Source: Streptomyces sp. JHA26 (lineage in GTDB: Bacteria; Actinomycetota; Actinomycetes; Streptomycetales; Streptomycetaceae). Taken from it: DNA of 40,164 nt. Where the stretch lies: contig NZ_BDJC01000057.1 of the NCBI RefSeq assembly GCF_002005565.1, forward strand, positions 1 to 40,164, in the 5' to 3' direction. Both the position numbers and the translations under genes were made by a program. Each line of letters begins with the position of its first letter. Within the stretch, counting starts at the first letter, position 1. The notes under the pieces were generated by a model that was given only the letters and a program-made list of their open reading frames with translations, was not told where the DNA came from and searched no databases. Of the stretch, positions 1 to 6,793 are shown piece by piece.

Positions 1-2
1 GG

Positions 3-197
3 CCCGCGCGCCCCGCGGCGCCCCGGTGGCCGGGCGGATCCGCCCAGAAGCCCCGCGCCGACGTCCCCGGCCTTTCCGGATCGACCGGCGGGGGCACCGG
101 CATGGGAGCGAACCTGTGCTCCCTGGGCAGGCAGTACGGCGGCTGGCGGCCCGGCAGTCCGGAGGCGGTCATCTGCGAGCAGACGTACGGCCGTTGA
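3..197 (+). CDS. C-terminal end of an unrecognised protein (start lies left of the window)
   Basis: An open frame enters from the left edge and ends at TGA 195-197. The last 64 residues go from an Ala/Pro/Gly/Ser/Thr-rich linker, typical of exported or modular Streptomyces proteins, into a compact tail reading GANLCSLGRQYGGWRPGSPE and then AVICEQTYGR. The tail has two cysteines that could form a disulfide, plus several aromatic residues, and looks like real protein rather than chance frame. A GC-rich hairpin begins 3 nt after the stop, which fits a genuine gene end. An internal ATG at 102 would give only 31 residues, so I read this as the end of a longer gene. Function unknown. Confidence 0.6.
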   Translation, partial: PARPAAPRWPGGSAQKPRADVPGLSGSTGGGTGMGANLCSLGRQYGGWRPGSPEAVICEQTYGR

Positions 198-199
198 CG

Positions 200-227
200 C
201 CCCGCCGTGCGGGGCCGCACGGCGGGG
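200..227. terminator. Bidirectional hairpin between convergent genes
   Basis: CCCGCCGTGCGG at 201-212 pairs perfectly with CCGCACGGCGGG at 215-226. It sits between the plus-strand stop at 197 and the minus-strand stop at 233. There is no T-run, as is usual for Streptomyces terminators. Confidence 0.7.
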
Positions 228-232
228 GCCGG

Positions 233-757
233 CTACGGCCGCCGGCGCGGCGGCCCCCAGGGTCCGTCCGCCGCGGGTCCGCCGTCGCCGAGCCGCGACT
301 CCAGGCGGCGGATCGCCGCACGCACGCCCTCGCCGTAGCGGTCGTCCGCCAGGGCCTCGGCCGCGTCGCGGGCCCGCCGCAGATGCCCCCGGGCGGCCTC
401 GTGGTGGCCGAGCCTGTCGTAGTCGGCGGCCAGGTCCAGGTGCAGCGAGGGATACAGCGCGCGAGCGGCGAGCACGTCCTCGTGGTGCTCGCCGCCACGG
501 TCCTGGGTGATTTCCTCGGCGGCGGCCAAGGCCCTCAGGTCCCACGCCAGTTCGTCCCCCGGGTCGTCCTGGGTGTCGGCCAGGTAGTGGGCCAGGGTGC
601 AGCGGTGCAACGGGTCGCCGTGCTCGCCGATCTCCGCCCACAGGGCGAGGTAGCGGTGCCGGGCCTCCTCGCGGTCGCCCGCGTGGTGCAGCATGACGAC
701 CTGTCCGATCCGCGTCGGCACGGCGTCCGGCGCCGCCTGCCCCTGTCCCTCGGCCAC
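233..757 (-). CDS. TPR-like helical repeat protein
   Basis: About 174 residues, almost all predicted helix. Repeated patterns such as VVMLHHAGDREEARHRYLAL and YDRLGHHEAARGHLRRARDA match the tetratricopeptide A/B helix signature, so it is probably a small protein-protein interaction scaffold. There is no signal peptide or membrane segment. The last 15 residues are Gly/Pro/Arg-rich and probably disordered. Two adjacent GTG codons (760 and 757) could start it; I chose 757 because GGAGG then lies 5 nt upstream rather than 2. It stands alone, 120 bp from ung. No enzymatic motif is visible and the partner is unknown. Confidence 0.65.
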   Translation of the reverse strand: MAEGQGQAAPDAVPTRIGQVVMLHHAGDREEARHRYLALWAEIGEHGDPLHRCTLAHYLADTQDDPGDELAWDLRALAAAEEITQDRGGEHHEDVLAARALYPSLHLDLAADYDRLGHHEAARGHLRRARDAAEALADDRYGEGVRAAIRRLESRLGDGGPAADGPWGPPRRRP

Positions 758-877
758 CACGTCCTCCGTGCCCTCGTCGGCTGTCCCCGACGACGCTAAC
801 GGCAGGCACCGGTCTTCCAGGTCAGGCGGCCCGTGACGCGCGGGCCGGCCGACGGACGACCGGCCCCGGACGCCGGT

Positions 878-1561
878 TCAGCCCAGGTCGGGGATGGTCC
901 AGTCGATCGGCTCGTGCCCCTGCTCGGCGACCGCCTCGTTGATCTGCGTGAACGGGCGGGACCCGAAGAACTTCTTCGCCGACAGCGGCGAGGGGTGCGC
1001 GCCCTTGACCACCGCGTGCCGCGTCTCGTCGATCAGCGGCAGCTTCTTCTGCGCGTAGTTGCCCCACAGCACGAACACCGCCGGATCGGGCCGGCCGGCG
1101 ACCGCGCGGATCACCGCGTCGGTGAACAGCTCCCAGCCCCGGGACTTGTGCGAGTTCGCCTCACCGGCCCGGACCGTGAGCACCGCGTTGAGCAGCAGGA
1201 CGCCCTGCTTCGCCCAGGGCATGAGGTAGCCGTTGTCCGGGATCGGGACGTCCAGCTCCGCGTGCATCTCCTTGTAGATGTTGCGCAGCGACGGCGGGAC
1301 CTTCACGTCCGGCCGGACCGAGAAGCACAGCCCGTGGCCCTGCCCCTCGCCGTGGTACGGGTCCTGCCCGAGGACCAGCACCTTCACCCGGTCGTACGGC
1401 GTGGCCTCCAGCGCGGCGAAGACCTCCTCGCGCGGGGGGTAGACGGGGCCCTTCGCCCGCTCCTCCTCGACGAACTCCATCAGCTCCTTGAAGTAGGGCT
1501 TCTGCAGTTCGTCGCCCAGCACCTCGCGCCAGGACTCGGGCAGCATGGCGATGTCGGTCAC
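878..1561 (-). CDS. ung: Uracil-DNA glycosylase, family 1
   Basis: A 227-residue cytoplasmic base-excision repair enzyme that removes uracil from DNA. The diagnostic motifs are present: the water-activating loop GQDPYHG (about residues 65-71), the uracil-stacking and Asn-containing segment GVLLLNAVLTVR, and the leucine-intercalation loop HPSPLSAKKFFGS. Length matches the family, and the domain fills the protein with no extension. The GTG start at 1561 has GAGGAAG 6-7 nt upstream. The minus-strand gene has its own short upstream region (1562-1665), and the neighbours are unrelated, so it is probably monocistronic. Confidence 0.97.
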   Translation of the reverse strand: MTDIAMLPESWREVLGDELQKPYFKELMEFVEEERAKGPVYPPREEVFAALEATPYDRVKVLVLGQDPYHGEGQGHGLCFSVRPDVKVPPSLRNIYKEMHAELDVPIPDNGYLMPWAKQGVLLLNAVLTVRAGEANSHKSRGWELFTDAVIRAVAGRPDPAVFVLWGNYAQKKLPLIDETRHAVVKGAHPSPLSAKKFFGSRPFTQINEAVAEQGHEPIDWTIPDLG

Positions 1562-1637
1562 GTCAACTTCCTCACGATGAGCGGTCGCTTCCAGTCCTCA
1601 GAACCTACCGGCGACCACTGACAACGCGCTCCCGGGG

Positions 1638-1658
1638 GCGCCCGGCCGGGCCGGGCGC
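1638..1658 (-). terminator. Hairpin downstream of the peptide-binding lipoprotein gene
   Basis: GCGCCCGGC (1638-1646) pairs with GCCGGGCGC (1650-1658), just past the stop codon at 1666 on the minus strand. Confidence 0.6.
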
Positions 1659-1665
1659 GGGCCGG

Positions 1666-3252
1666 CTACCAACTGGTCTTCCGGGACAGCTGCCACATCA
1701 TCATGATCGTCGAGGGGTCCAGCGCCCGCTCCGCGCCGGAGATGTCGTCGCTCGCGGCCACGTACTGCTTGCCCTGCCACAACGGCAGCAGCCTCACGTC
1801 GTCGACGAGGATCTGCTGCGCCCGCTCGAAGTCCTTCTCCACGTGGGCACGGTCGCTCTCGCGCCGGGACCGGGGCAGCAGGTCGCCGGTGATCTCGGGG
1901 GCCGGGTACGGCGTGCCGAGCGCGTTCTGCTCGCCGACGAAGGGGGCGATGAAGTTCTCGGCGTCCGGGAAGTCCGGGGACCAGCCGCGCCCGAACACCG
2001 GGTACTCGCCCTTCTGGTACCCCTCGACGTACGTCTTCCAGGGCCGGCTCCTGAGGGTCACCGTGAACAGGCCGGAGCCGTCGAGCTGCCGCTTGAGCTC
2101 CTTGAACTCCGCCCCGGTCTCCGAGCCGTAGCGGTCGGTGGTGTACCAGAGGGTGAGCGGGACGGGCTCGGTGATGCCGGCGTCGGAGAGGATCTCGCGG
2201 GCCTTGGAGACGCTGGGGTCGCCGTAGTCGTCGAAGAAGCCCGTGGTGTGGCCGGTCAGCCCCTTGGGGACCATCGAGTACAGCGGGTCGACGGTGTCCT
2301 GGTAGACCTGGTGCGCGATCGCCGCCCGGTCGATCACCTGGGCGACGGCCTGGCGCACGGCCCTGCGGCCCGCCCAGGGGTCCTTCGGGTTGAACACCAG
2401 GTAGCTGATCTCCGCGCCGGTGCCCTCGACCAGCTGGAGTTCCTCCTCCTTGCCGGCCTTGCCCTGGAGCGTGATGACGTCGTCGGCCGCGAGGCCGCGG
2501 TAGGTGACCTGGATCTCGTGGTCGCGCAGGGCCTTCACCATGCCGGCGGAGTCCTTGAAGTACCGGATGGTCACCGCGTCGTTGTGGCGCTCCGCGAAAC
2601 CCTTGTAGCGGTCGTTGCGGACGAGTTCGGCCCGCTCCCCGTCCTGGTACTCCCGGAGCGTGTACGGACCGGAACCGGCGATCCCGTCGCCCTCGCGCAG
2701 CGCGTCCGCCGGGTATTCGGCGGGGTCCACGATCGACATCGCCGGCGTGGCGAGGACGAAGGGGAAGGTGGCGTCGGGCTTGTTGAGGTGGAAGACCACC
2801 TCGTGATCGCTGGGGGCCTGGACCCGGTCGAGGCTGCCCAGGAGACCGGCGGGGCCGCCGTTGACGTTGATCCGCTTGATCCGGTCGATGGAGTGCTTGA
2901 CCGCCTGCGCGTCCAGCGGGTGCCCGTCGGAGAAGGTCAGGCCGTCGCGCAGCTCGCAGCGGTACACCTGGCTCGCCGCGTCGGTGAAGGCGCAGCTCTC
3001 GGCGGCGTCGGGCTGGGGCGTGGTCGCGCCGTTGGGGTAGCTGAGCAGCGTCTGGTAGACGTTGCGGAACAACTCCCAGGAGCCGTCCCAGGAGGCCGCC
3101 GGGTCCAGCGTGCTGGGCGCGCTGGTCGTTCCCACGACGATCGGCCCCTCGTCCTCGGAGCTGTCGGACGACAGGATGCCGCATCCGGCGACCAGCGACG
3201 ACATGGACGCGATGGCCGCGACTCTCCGCAGGCATCGGTTCCGGTTGAACAC
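1666..3252 (-). CDS. ABC transporter substrate-binding lipoprotein, family 5 (oligopeptide type)
   Basis: 528 residues, the usual size for DppA/OppA-type binding proteins. The N-terminus has a basic start, a short hydrophobic stretch and lipobox LVAGC with Cys24, predicting a lipoprotein on the outer face of the membrane. Family-5 landmarks follow: LDPAASWDGSWELFRNVYQT near the start of the mature protein, a DGLTFSDGHPLDAQAVKHSI segment, and the C-terminal AENFIAPFVGEQN and DDVRLLPLWQGKQYV regions. The GTG at 3252 is preferred over 3258 because GAGGAG lies 7 nt before it. No permease or ATPase gene adjoins, so this is an orphan receptor that must share a transporter or act as a sensor. Substrate unknown, probably peptide-like. 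Confidence 0.88.
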   Translation of the reverse strand: MFNRNRCLRRVAAIASMSSLVAGCGILSSDSSEDEGPIVVGTTSAPSTLDPAASWDGSWELFRNVYQTLLSYPNGATTPQPDAAESCAFTDAASQVYRCELRDGLTFSDGHPLDAQAVKHSIDRIKRINVNGGPAGLLGSLDRVQAPSDHEVVFHLNKPDATFPFVLATPAMSIVDPAEYPADALREGDGIAGSGPYTLREYQDGERAELVRNDRYKGFAERHNDAVTIRYFKDSAGMVKALRDHEIQVTYRGLAADDVITLQGKAGKEEELQLVEGTGAEISYLVFNPKDPWAGRRAVRQAVAQVIDRAAIAHQVYQDTVDPLYSMVPKGLTGHTTGFFDDYGDPSVSKAREILSDAGITEPVPLTLWYTTDRYGSETGAEFKELKRQLDGSGLFTVTLRSRPWKTYVEGYQKGEYPVFGRGWSPDFPDAENFIAPFVGEQNALGTPYPAPEITGDLLPRSRRESDRAHVEKDFERAQQILVDDVRLLPLWQGKQYVAASDDISGAERALDPSTIMMMWQLSRKTSW

Positions 3253-3353
3253 GCGCACGCTCCTCGATCCGCCGTACCAAGGGTCGGCAGACCATACCGC
3301 AGCACCGGGCCCCCTGAACCCCCCTGTGAACAGGGGTTTTGATCATTTTCGCG

Positions 3354-3369
3354 ATGACTACGTTGTCAT
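3354..3369. promoter_or_regulatory. Candidate operator upstream of the orphan binding protein
   Basis: ATGAC-TACGTT-GTCAT is a 16-bp palindrome with 7 of 8 positions matching. It lies about 100 bp before the lipoprotein start, in a locally AT-rich stretch. A probable minus-strand -10 (TATGGT) lies closer to the gene, near 3290-3300. The regulator is unknown. Confidence 0.4.
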
Positions 3370-3392
3370 GGCCCGGATGATCTCAGCGCGCG

Positions 3393-3428
3393 GGCACGGG
3401 CGTCATCGGAGTCCGTGGCGCCCGTGCC
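3393..3428 (-). terminator. Hairpin after the SDR operon
   Basis: GGCACGGGCG (3393-3402) pairs perfectly with CGCCCGTGCC (3419-3428), 40 bp past the minus-strand stop at 3468. It closes the two-gene SDR unit. Confidence 0.6.
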
Positions 3429-3467
3429 GCGGTGCCGTGCGGCGGGTGACGTGCGGCGGACGGCGCG

Positions 3468-4229
3468 TCAGGCCACGCCGGCGTTCAGGAAGACGCCTCC
3501 GTCGACCACGAGGGTCTGACCGGTGACCCACGCCGACTGTTCCGAGGTGAGGAACGCGGCGGCGCCGCCGATGTCGGAGGGCACGCCGAGCCGGCCCAGC
3601 GGGTAACCCGCCGCGGCCTCCTCCTCGCGGCCCTCGTACAGGGCGGCGGCGAACTTGGTCTTCACCACGGCCGGGGCGATCGCGTTGACCCGCACGCCGG
3701 GCGCGAACTCGTGCGCCAGCTGCGCGGTGAGGTTGATCAGCGCGGCCTTGCTGACGCCGTAGGCGGCGATGAAGGGCGAGGGTGACAGGCCCGCGACGGA
3801 GGCGATGTTGACGATCGTGCCGCCGTTGTCCTTCTGCCAGGCGTGCCAGGTGCGCTGGGCGAAGCCGAGTGCCGAGATCACGTTGGTCTCGAAGACCTTG
3901 CGCGCGATGTTCAGGTCGAGGTCGGCGATCGGTCCGAACACCGGGTTGGTGCCGGCGTTGTTGACCAGGTGGTCGACGCGGCCGAAGGCCTCCATCGTGC
4001 GCTCGACGGCGGCGGCCTGGTGGGCCTCGTCGTGAGCCTTGCCGGCCATGCCGATGACCCGGTCGGCGCCGAGCTTCTCGACGGCCTCCTTCAGGGCGTC
4101 CTCGTTGCGGCCGGTGATGCAGACGCGGTCGCCGCGCGCGACGAACGCCTCGGCGATGCCGTAGCCGATGCCGCGGCTGGCGCCCGTGACGAGGGCGACC
4201 TTGCCGGAGGGTGCGGGGAGTTCAGTCAT
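3468..4229 (-). CDS. Short-chain dehydrogenase/reductase (SDR), second gene of the fabG operon
   Basis: 253 residues, classical cytoplasmic SDR. The Rossmann glycine motif TGASRGIG starts near residue 15, NNAG near 92, and the catalytic Ser-Tyr-Lys set is present as NIASVAGLS followed by YGVSKAAL. The C-terminal VTGQTLVVDGG is the standard final strand. These features predict NAD(P)(H)-dependent oxidation or reduction of a hydroxy/keto substrate; the substrate cannot be read from sequence. It starts 10 bp after the stop of the upstream FabG-like gene and is surely cotranscribed with it. The pairing suggests fatty-acid or acyl-CoA metabolism. Confidence 0.9.
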   Translation of the reverse strand: MTELPAPSGKVALVTGASRGIGYGIAEAFVARGDRVCITGRNEDALKEAVEKLGADRVIGMAGKAHDEAHQAAAVERTMEAFGRVDHLVNNAGTNPVFGPIADLDLNIARKVFETNVISALGFAQRTWHAWQKDNGGTIVNIASVAGLSPSPFIAAYGVSKAALINLTAQLAHEFAPGVRVNAIAPAVVKTKFAAALYEGREEEAAAGYPLGRLGVPSDIGGAAAFLTSEQSAWVTGQTLVVDGGVFLNAGVA

Positions 4230-4239
4230 GTCCGTGTCC

Positions 4240-5001
4240 CTAGTCGAGCGGTCCGCCGGCCACGTACAGCACCTGGCCGGAGACGAAGCCGGCGGCCTCG
4301 CCGGTGAAGAAGGCGATGGCGTTGGCGATGTCCTCGGGCTCGCCCACGCGCTGCACCGGGATCTGGGTCGCGGCGGCGGCCTTGAAGTCCTCGAAGCCCA
4401 TGCCGACGCGGTCGGCGGTGGCCTTGGTCATCTCGGTGGCGATGAAGCCGGGGGCGACGGCGTTGGCGGTGACGCCGAACTTGCCGAGCTCCTTGGCGAG
4501 GGTCTTGGTGAAGCCCTGCAGACCGGCCTTGGCGGCGGAGTAGTTGACCTGGCCGCGGTTGCCGAGCGCGGAGGAGGAGGACAGGTTGACGATGCGGCCG
4601 AAGCCGGCGTCCACCATGTGCTTCTGGCAGGCCTTCGACATCAGGAAGGCACCGCGCAGGTGCACGTTCATGACGGTGTCCCAGTCGGAGACGCTCATCT
4701 TGAACAGCAGGTTGTCGCGCAGGACGCCCGCGTTGTTGACGAGGATCGTGGGCGCGCCCAGCTCCTCGGCGATGCGTGCGACGGCCGCCTCGACCTGCGC
4801 CTCGTCGGAGACGTCGCAGCCGACCGCGATCGCCTTGCCGCCGGTCGCGGTGATCTTCTCCACGGTGTCCTTGCAGGCGGCCTCGTCGAGGTCGATCACG
4901 GCGACGGCGCGGCCTTCGGCGGCCAGTCGTACGGCGGTGGCGGCACCGATGCCGCGCGCGGCTCCGGTGACGACGGCGACCCGCTGCTCATGGGTGGACA
5001 T
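4240..5001 (-). CDS. fabG: 3-oxoacyl-ACP reductase-like SDR
   Basis: 253 residues with TGAARGIG at the cofactor site, NNAG, and the catalytic Ser-Tyr-Lys set (NLSSSSALG then YSAAKAGLQG). It ends with FVSGQVLYVAGG. This is the FabG type: NADPH-dependent reduction of 3-ketoacyl thioesters, or a paralogue acting on a related substrate. The open frame extends 37 codons further upstream, but the ATG at 5001 with GAGGAGAAG 5 nt before it is clearly the start. It is first in a two-gene operon with the SDR at 3468-4229. A TetR-like dyad lies about 60 bp upstream. Streptomyces carries many fabG paralogues, so the essential FabG role is not implied. Confidence 0.88.
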   Translation of the reverse strand: MSTHEQRVAVVTGAARGIGAATAVRLAAEGRAVAVIDLDEAACKDTVEKITATGGKAIAVGCDVSDEAQVEAAVARIAEELGAPTILVNNAGVLRDNLLFKMSVSDWDTVMNVHLRGAFLMSKACQKHMVDAGFGRIVNLSSSSALGNRGQVNYSAAKAGLQGFTKTLAKELGKFGVTANAVAPGFIATEMTKATADRVGMGFEDFKAAAATQIPVQRVGEPEDIANAIAFFTGEAAGFVSGQVLYVAGGPLD

Positions 5002-5061
5002 TGCTGCTTCTCCTCGTCCTGGGGATGCGGCCCGTGCGGGGCCCTTCGGCACGCCCTTGGG

Positions 5062-5075
5062 TGAGCGACCGCTTA
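5062..5075. promoter_or_regulatory. TetR-type dyad upstream of the fabG-like gene
   Basis: TGAGCG-AC-CGCTTA is an inverted repeat with 5 of 6 arm positions matching. It overlaps the predicted start point of a weak promoter for the SDR operon. The AAGCG/CGCTT core resembles sites used by TetR regulators of acyl-CoA genes, which is inference only. No TetR gene is in the window. Confidence 0.35.
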
Positions 5076-5219
5076 GTACCTTCCGCAGACGTGACGCTAG
5101 AAGCCCTGGCACCCGGTGTCAACGGGACACCGGGCCGGTGTGATCCATTCCCCGGGTTCCCCGGTGTTCCGGCCGCGCCGGACTCCCCCGGACGGCCCAG
5201 CGCCGCGGGCCCGCGCGGC

Positions 5220-5260
5220 GCGGTGCCGGCGGGTCGAGAAAGCGGTGCCGGCGGGTCGAG
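5220..5260. repeat. Two direct copies of a 19-bp GC-rich unit
   Basis: GCGGTGCCGGCGGGTCGAG occurs at 5220-5238 and again at 5242-5260, separated by AAA (period 22 bp). It is intergenic and looks like a slippage duplication. Confidence 0.7.
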
Positions 5261-5399
5261 GGACGGAGGTCCGCCGGGAGGCGGTGCGTCCGGGGCCCGG
5301 GGCCGTGGCCGGCGGGGACGGGGCAGGCGGGTCCGCGGCGCTGGGCCGAGCGGCCCGGGACACATGTGTTTCTCCCGGCGGCCCGGCGAGGAGGTCGTA

Positions 5400-5783
5400 C
5401 TACCGCACCAGCAGGTCGAGGAGCCGTTCCGCCTCGGCGGCCGGATCGGTCGTGAGGCCGGTGTGCACGGGGCCCGGCTGGACGATCGTGGAGCGGGGGG
5501 CGATCAGCCAGCGGAAGCGGCGGCCGGGATCGTCGGGGGCCGCCTGCCCCGCCGCTTCCCCGCCGGCGCACACGCCCTCGACGGCGCGCAGCGCGGCGCG
5601 CACGCCGGGCAGGTCCACGTGCGGGTCGAGGGCCAGCAGCCGGTTCTCGTCGAGGTGGGTGCGGGCGCCGACGTAGGACGCGGCCCGGCAGTACACGAGC
5701 ACTCCCGCGTTGACGCACTCCCCGCGCTCGATCCGCGGCACGACGCGCAGCAGCGCGTACTCGTAGACGTGGCGGTCGCTCAC
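5400..5783 (-). CDS. DUF3037 family protein, partner of the HipA-like kinase
   Basis: 127 residues, cytoplasmic. It starts HVYEYALLRVVPRIERGECV and continues NAGVLVYCRAASYVGART, which I recognise as DUF3037, a family of unknown function usually encoded next to a HipA-like kinase. The GTG start at 5783 overlaps the kinase stop codon in a GTGA, so translation is coupled and the two products are expected in fixed ratio. Length fits the family. No catalytic or DNA-binding motif is obvious, so it could be an adaptor, inhibitor or substrate of the kinase; the sequence does not decide this. Confidence 0.8.
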   Translation of the reverse strand: MSDRHVYEYALLRVVPRIERGECVNAGVLVYCRAASYVGARTHLDENRLLALDPHVDLPGVRAALRAVEGVCAGGEAAGQAAPDDPGRRFRWLIAPRSTIVQPGPVHTGLTTDPAAEAERLLDLLVR

Positions 5784-6535
5784 CGGCCCCCCTCGATGCG
5801 GTCGTGGATCACGGCGGCGCGCGCGAGCAGCGGCCGGGCGTAGGCCCGCCTCACGTCGTCGGGCGTCGCGAAGCCGGGTTCGTCCGCCAGCCAGACGTCC
5901 GGGACCTCGGCGGTGACCTCGGCGAGGAGTTCCTCGGTGACCAGGGGCGCGAGGGCGTCGGCGGCGGCACGGACGTCCGGTGCGAAGGGGGCGAGGGCGT
6001 GGTCGCGGGCGTCGTAGGAGCGGGCGGCCGAGACCTCGGCGCCGGGCCAGTTGTGGTGCCAGATCATCGTCGCGCCGTGGTCGACCAGCCACACCTCGCC
6101 CCGCCACCGCAGCAGGTTCGGGTTGCGCCAGGACCGGTCGACGTTGTTGACCAGCGCGTCGAACCAGACGATCCGCCCGGCCTCCTCCCGGCTCACCTCG
6201 AAGGCCAGCGGGTCGAACCCGAGCGCGCCGGAGAGGAAGTCCATGCCGAGGTTGGTGCCGCCGCTGGACTTGAGGAGTTCCTGCACCTGCTGGTCGGGCT
6301 CGCCGAGCCCCAGCACCGGGTCGAGTTCGACCGTCACCAGCCGCGGCACCCGGAAGCCGAGGCGGCGGGCCAGTTCGCCGCAGACCACCTCGGCGACGAG
6401 CGTCTTGCGGCCCTGCCCGGCGCCGGTGAACTTCAGGACGTAGGTGCCGAGGTCGTCCGCCTCAACCAGGCCGGGGAGCGAACCGCCCTCACGCAAGGGC
6501 GTGATGTAGCGGGTCGCAGTGACCTCTTTCAGCAC
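5780..6535 (-). CDS. HipA-like Ser/Thr kinase-fold protein
   Basis: 251 residues, roughly the kinase core of HipA. Kinase landmarks: YVLKFTGAGQGRKTLVAEVV (ATP-binding Lys region, about 30-50), the catalytic loop FDALVNNVDRSWRNPN (Asp and Asn, about 126-141) and the metal-binding DHG in VWLVDHGATM (about 149-158). The N-subdomain-1 and long C-terminal region of full HipA toxins are absent. There is no small HipB-like HTH gene beside it; the partner is the DUF3037 gene, overlapping by 4 bp. The GTG start at 6535 has only a weak ribosome site. A possible promoter -10 (TACTAT, complement of 6651-6656) lies about 115 bp upstream. The kinase substrate is unknown. Confidence 0.8.
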   Translation of the reverse strand: MLKEVTATRYITPLREGGSLPGLVEADDLGTYVLKFTGAGQGRKTLVAEVVCGELARRLGFRVPRLVTVELDPVLGLGEPDQQVQELLKSSGGTNLGMDFLSGALGFDPLAFEVSREEAGRIVWFDALVNNVDRSWRNPNLLRWRGEVWLVDHGATMIWHHNWPGAEVSAARSYDARDHALAPFAPDVRAAADALAPLVTEELLAEVTAEVPDVWLADEPGFATPDDVRRAYARPLLARAAVIHDRIEGGR

Positions 6536-6793
6536 GTTCCCGGGTCACCCATCTCTTCGTCCTCGCAAGCGCACGGCCGGTCCCGGAGGGGCGGAGCGGC
6601 CCGTCCACGGCCGTTCGCCCCTCGCTCCCGGCCCCGGGCATGAAGGGAGCATAGTAAACGGGGCCGGTCACCCGTGCCGACCGCCCGAGCCGCACGCGTC
6701 CACGCCGGGCCCGACGCTGACCCGTTTTCTCGCGAACTGCCTTGCCACGGTGCCCTCTTGCACCGGACGGCCGTATGCAGTGGGCTGTCCGCC

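Larger units (their letters stand above)
5002..5399. other. 398-bp intergenic region: SDR operon promoter and GC-rich repeats
   Basis: The left part (5002-5110) holds the fabG ribosome site, the TGAGCG-AC-CGCTTA dyad and a weak minus-strand promoter (TTCTAG, 18-bp spacer, TACTAA). A hairpin CGCCGCG (5201-5207)/CGCGGCG (5214-5220) may end transcription from an adjoining unit. The middle has two 19-bp direct repeats (5220-5238 and 5242-5260). I see no convincing gene. Confidence 0.5.

Noticed and set aside
3321..3340. CCCCTG-TGAA-CAGGGG followed by TTTT on the plus strand
   Set aside because: It looks like an intrinsic terminator, but no plus-strand gene precedes it. Its position in an AT-rich promoter region makes chance or an operator more likely.
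5220..5260. CRISPR-like pair of 19-bp repeats
   Set aside because: Only two copies with a 3-bp spacer; no cas genes. It is a local duplication.
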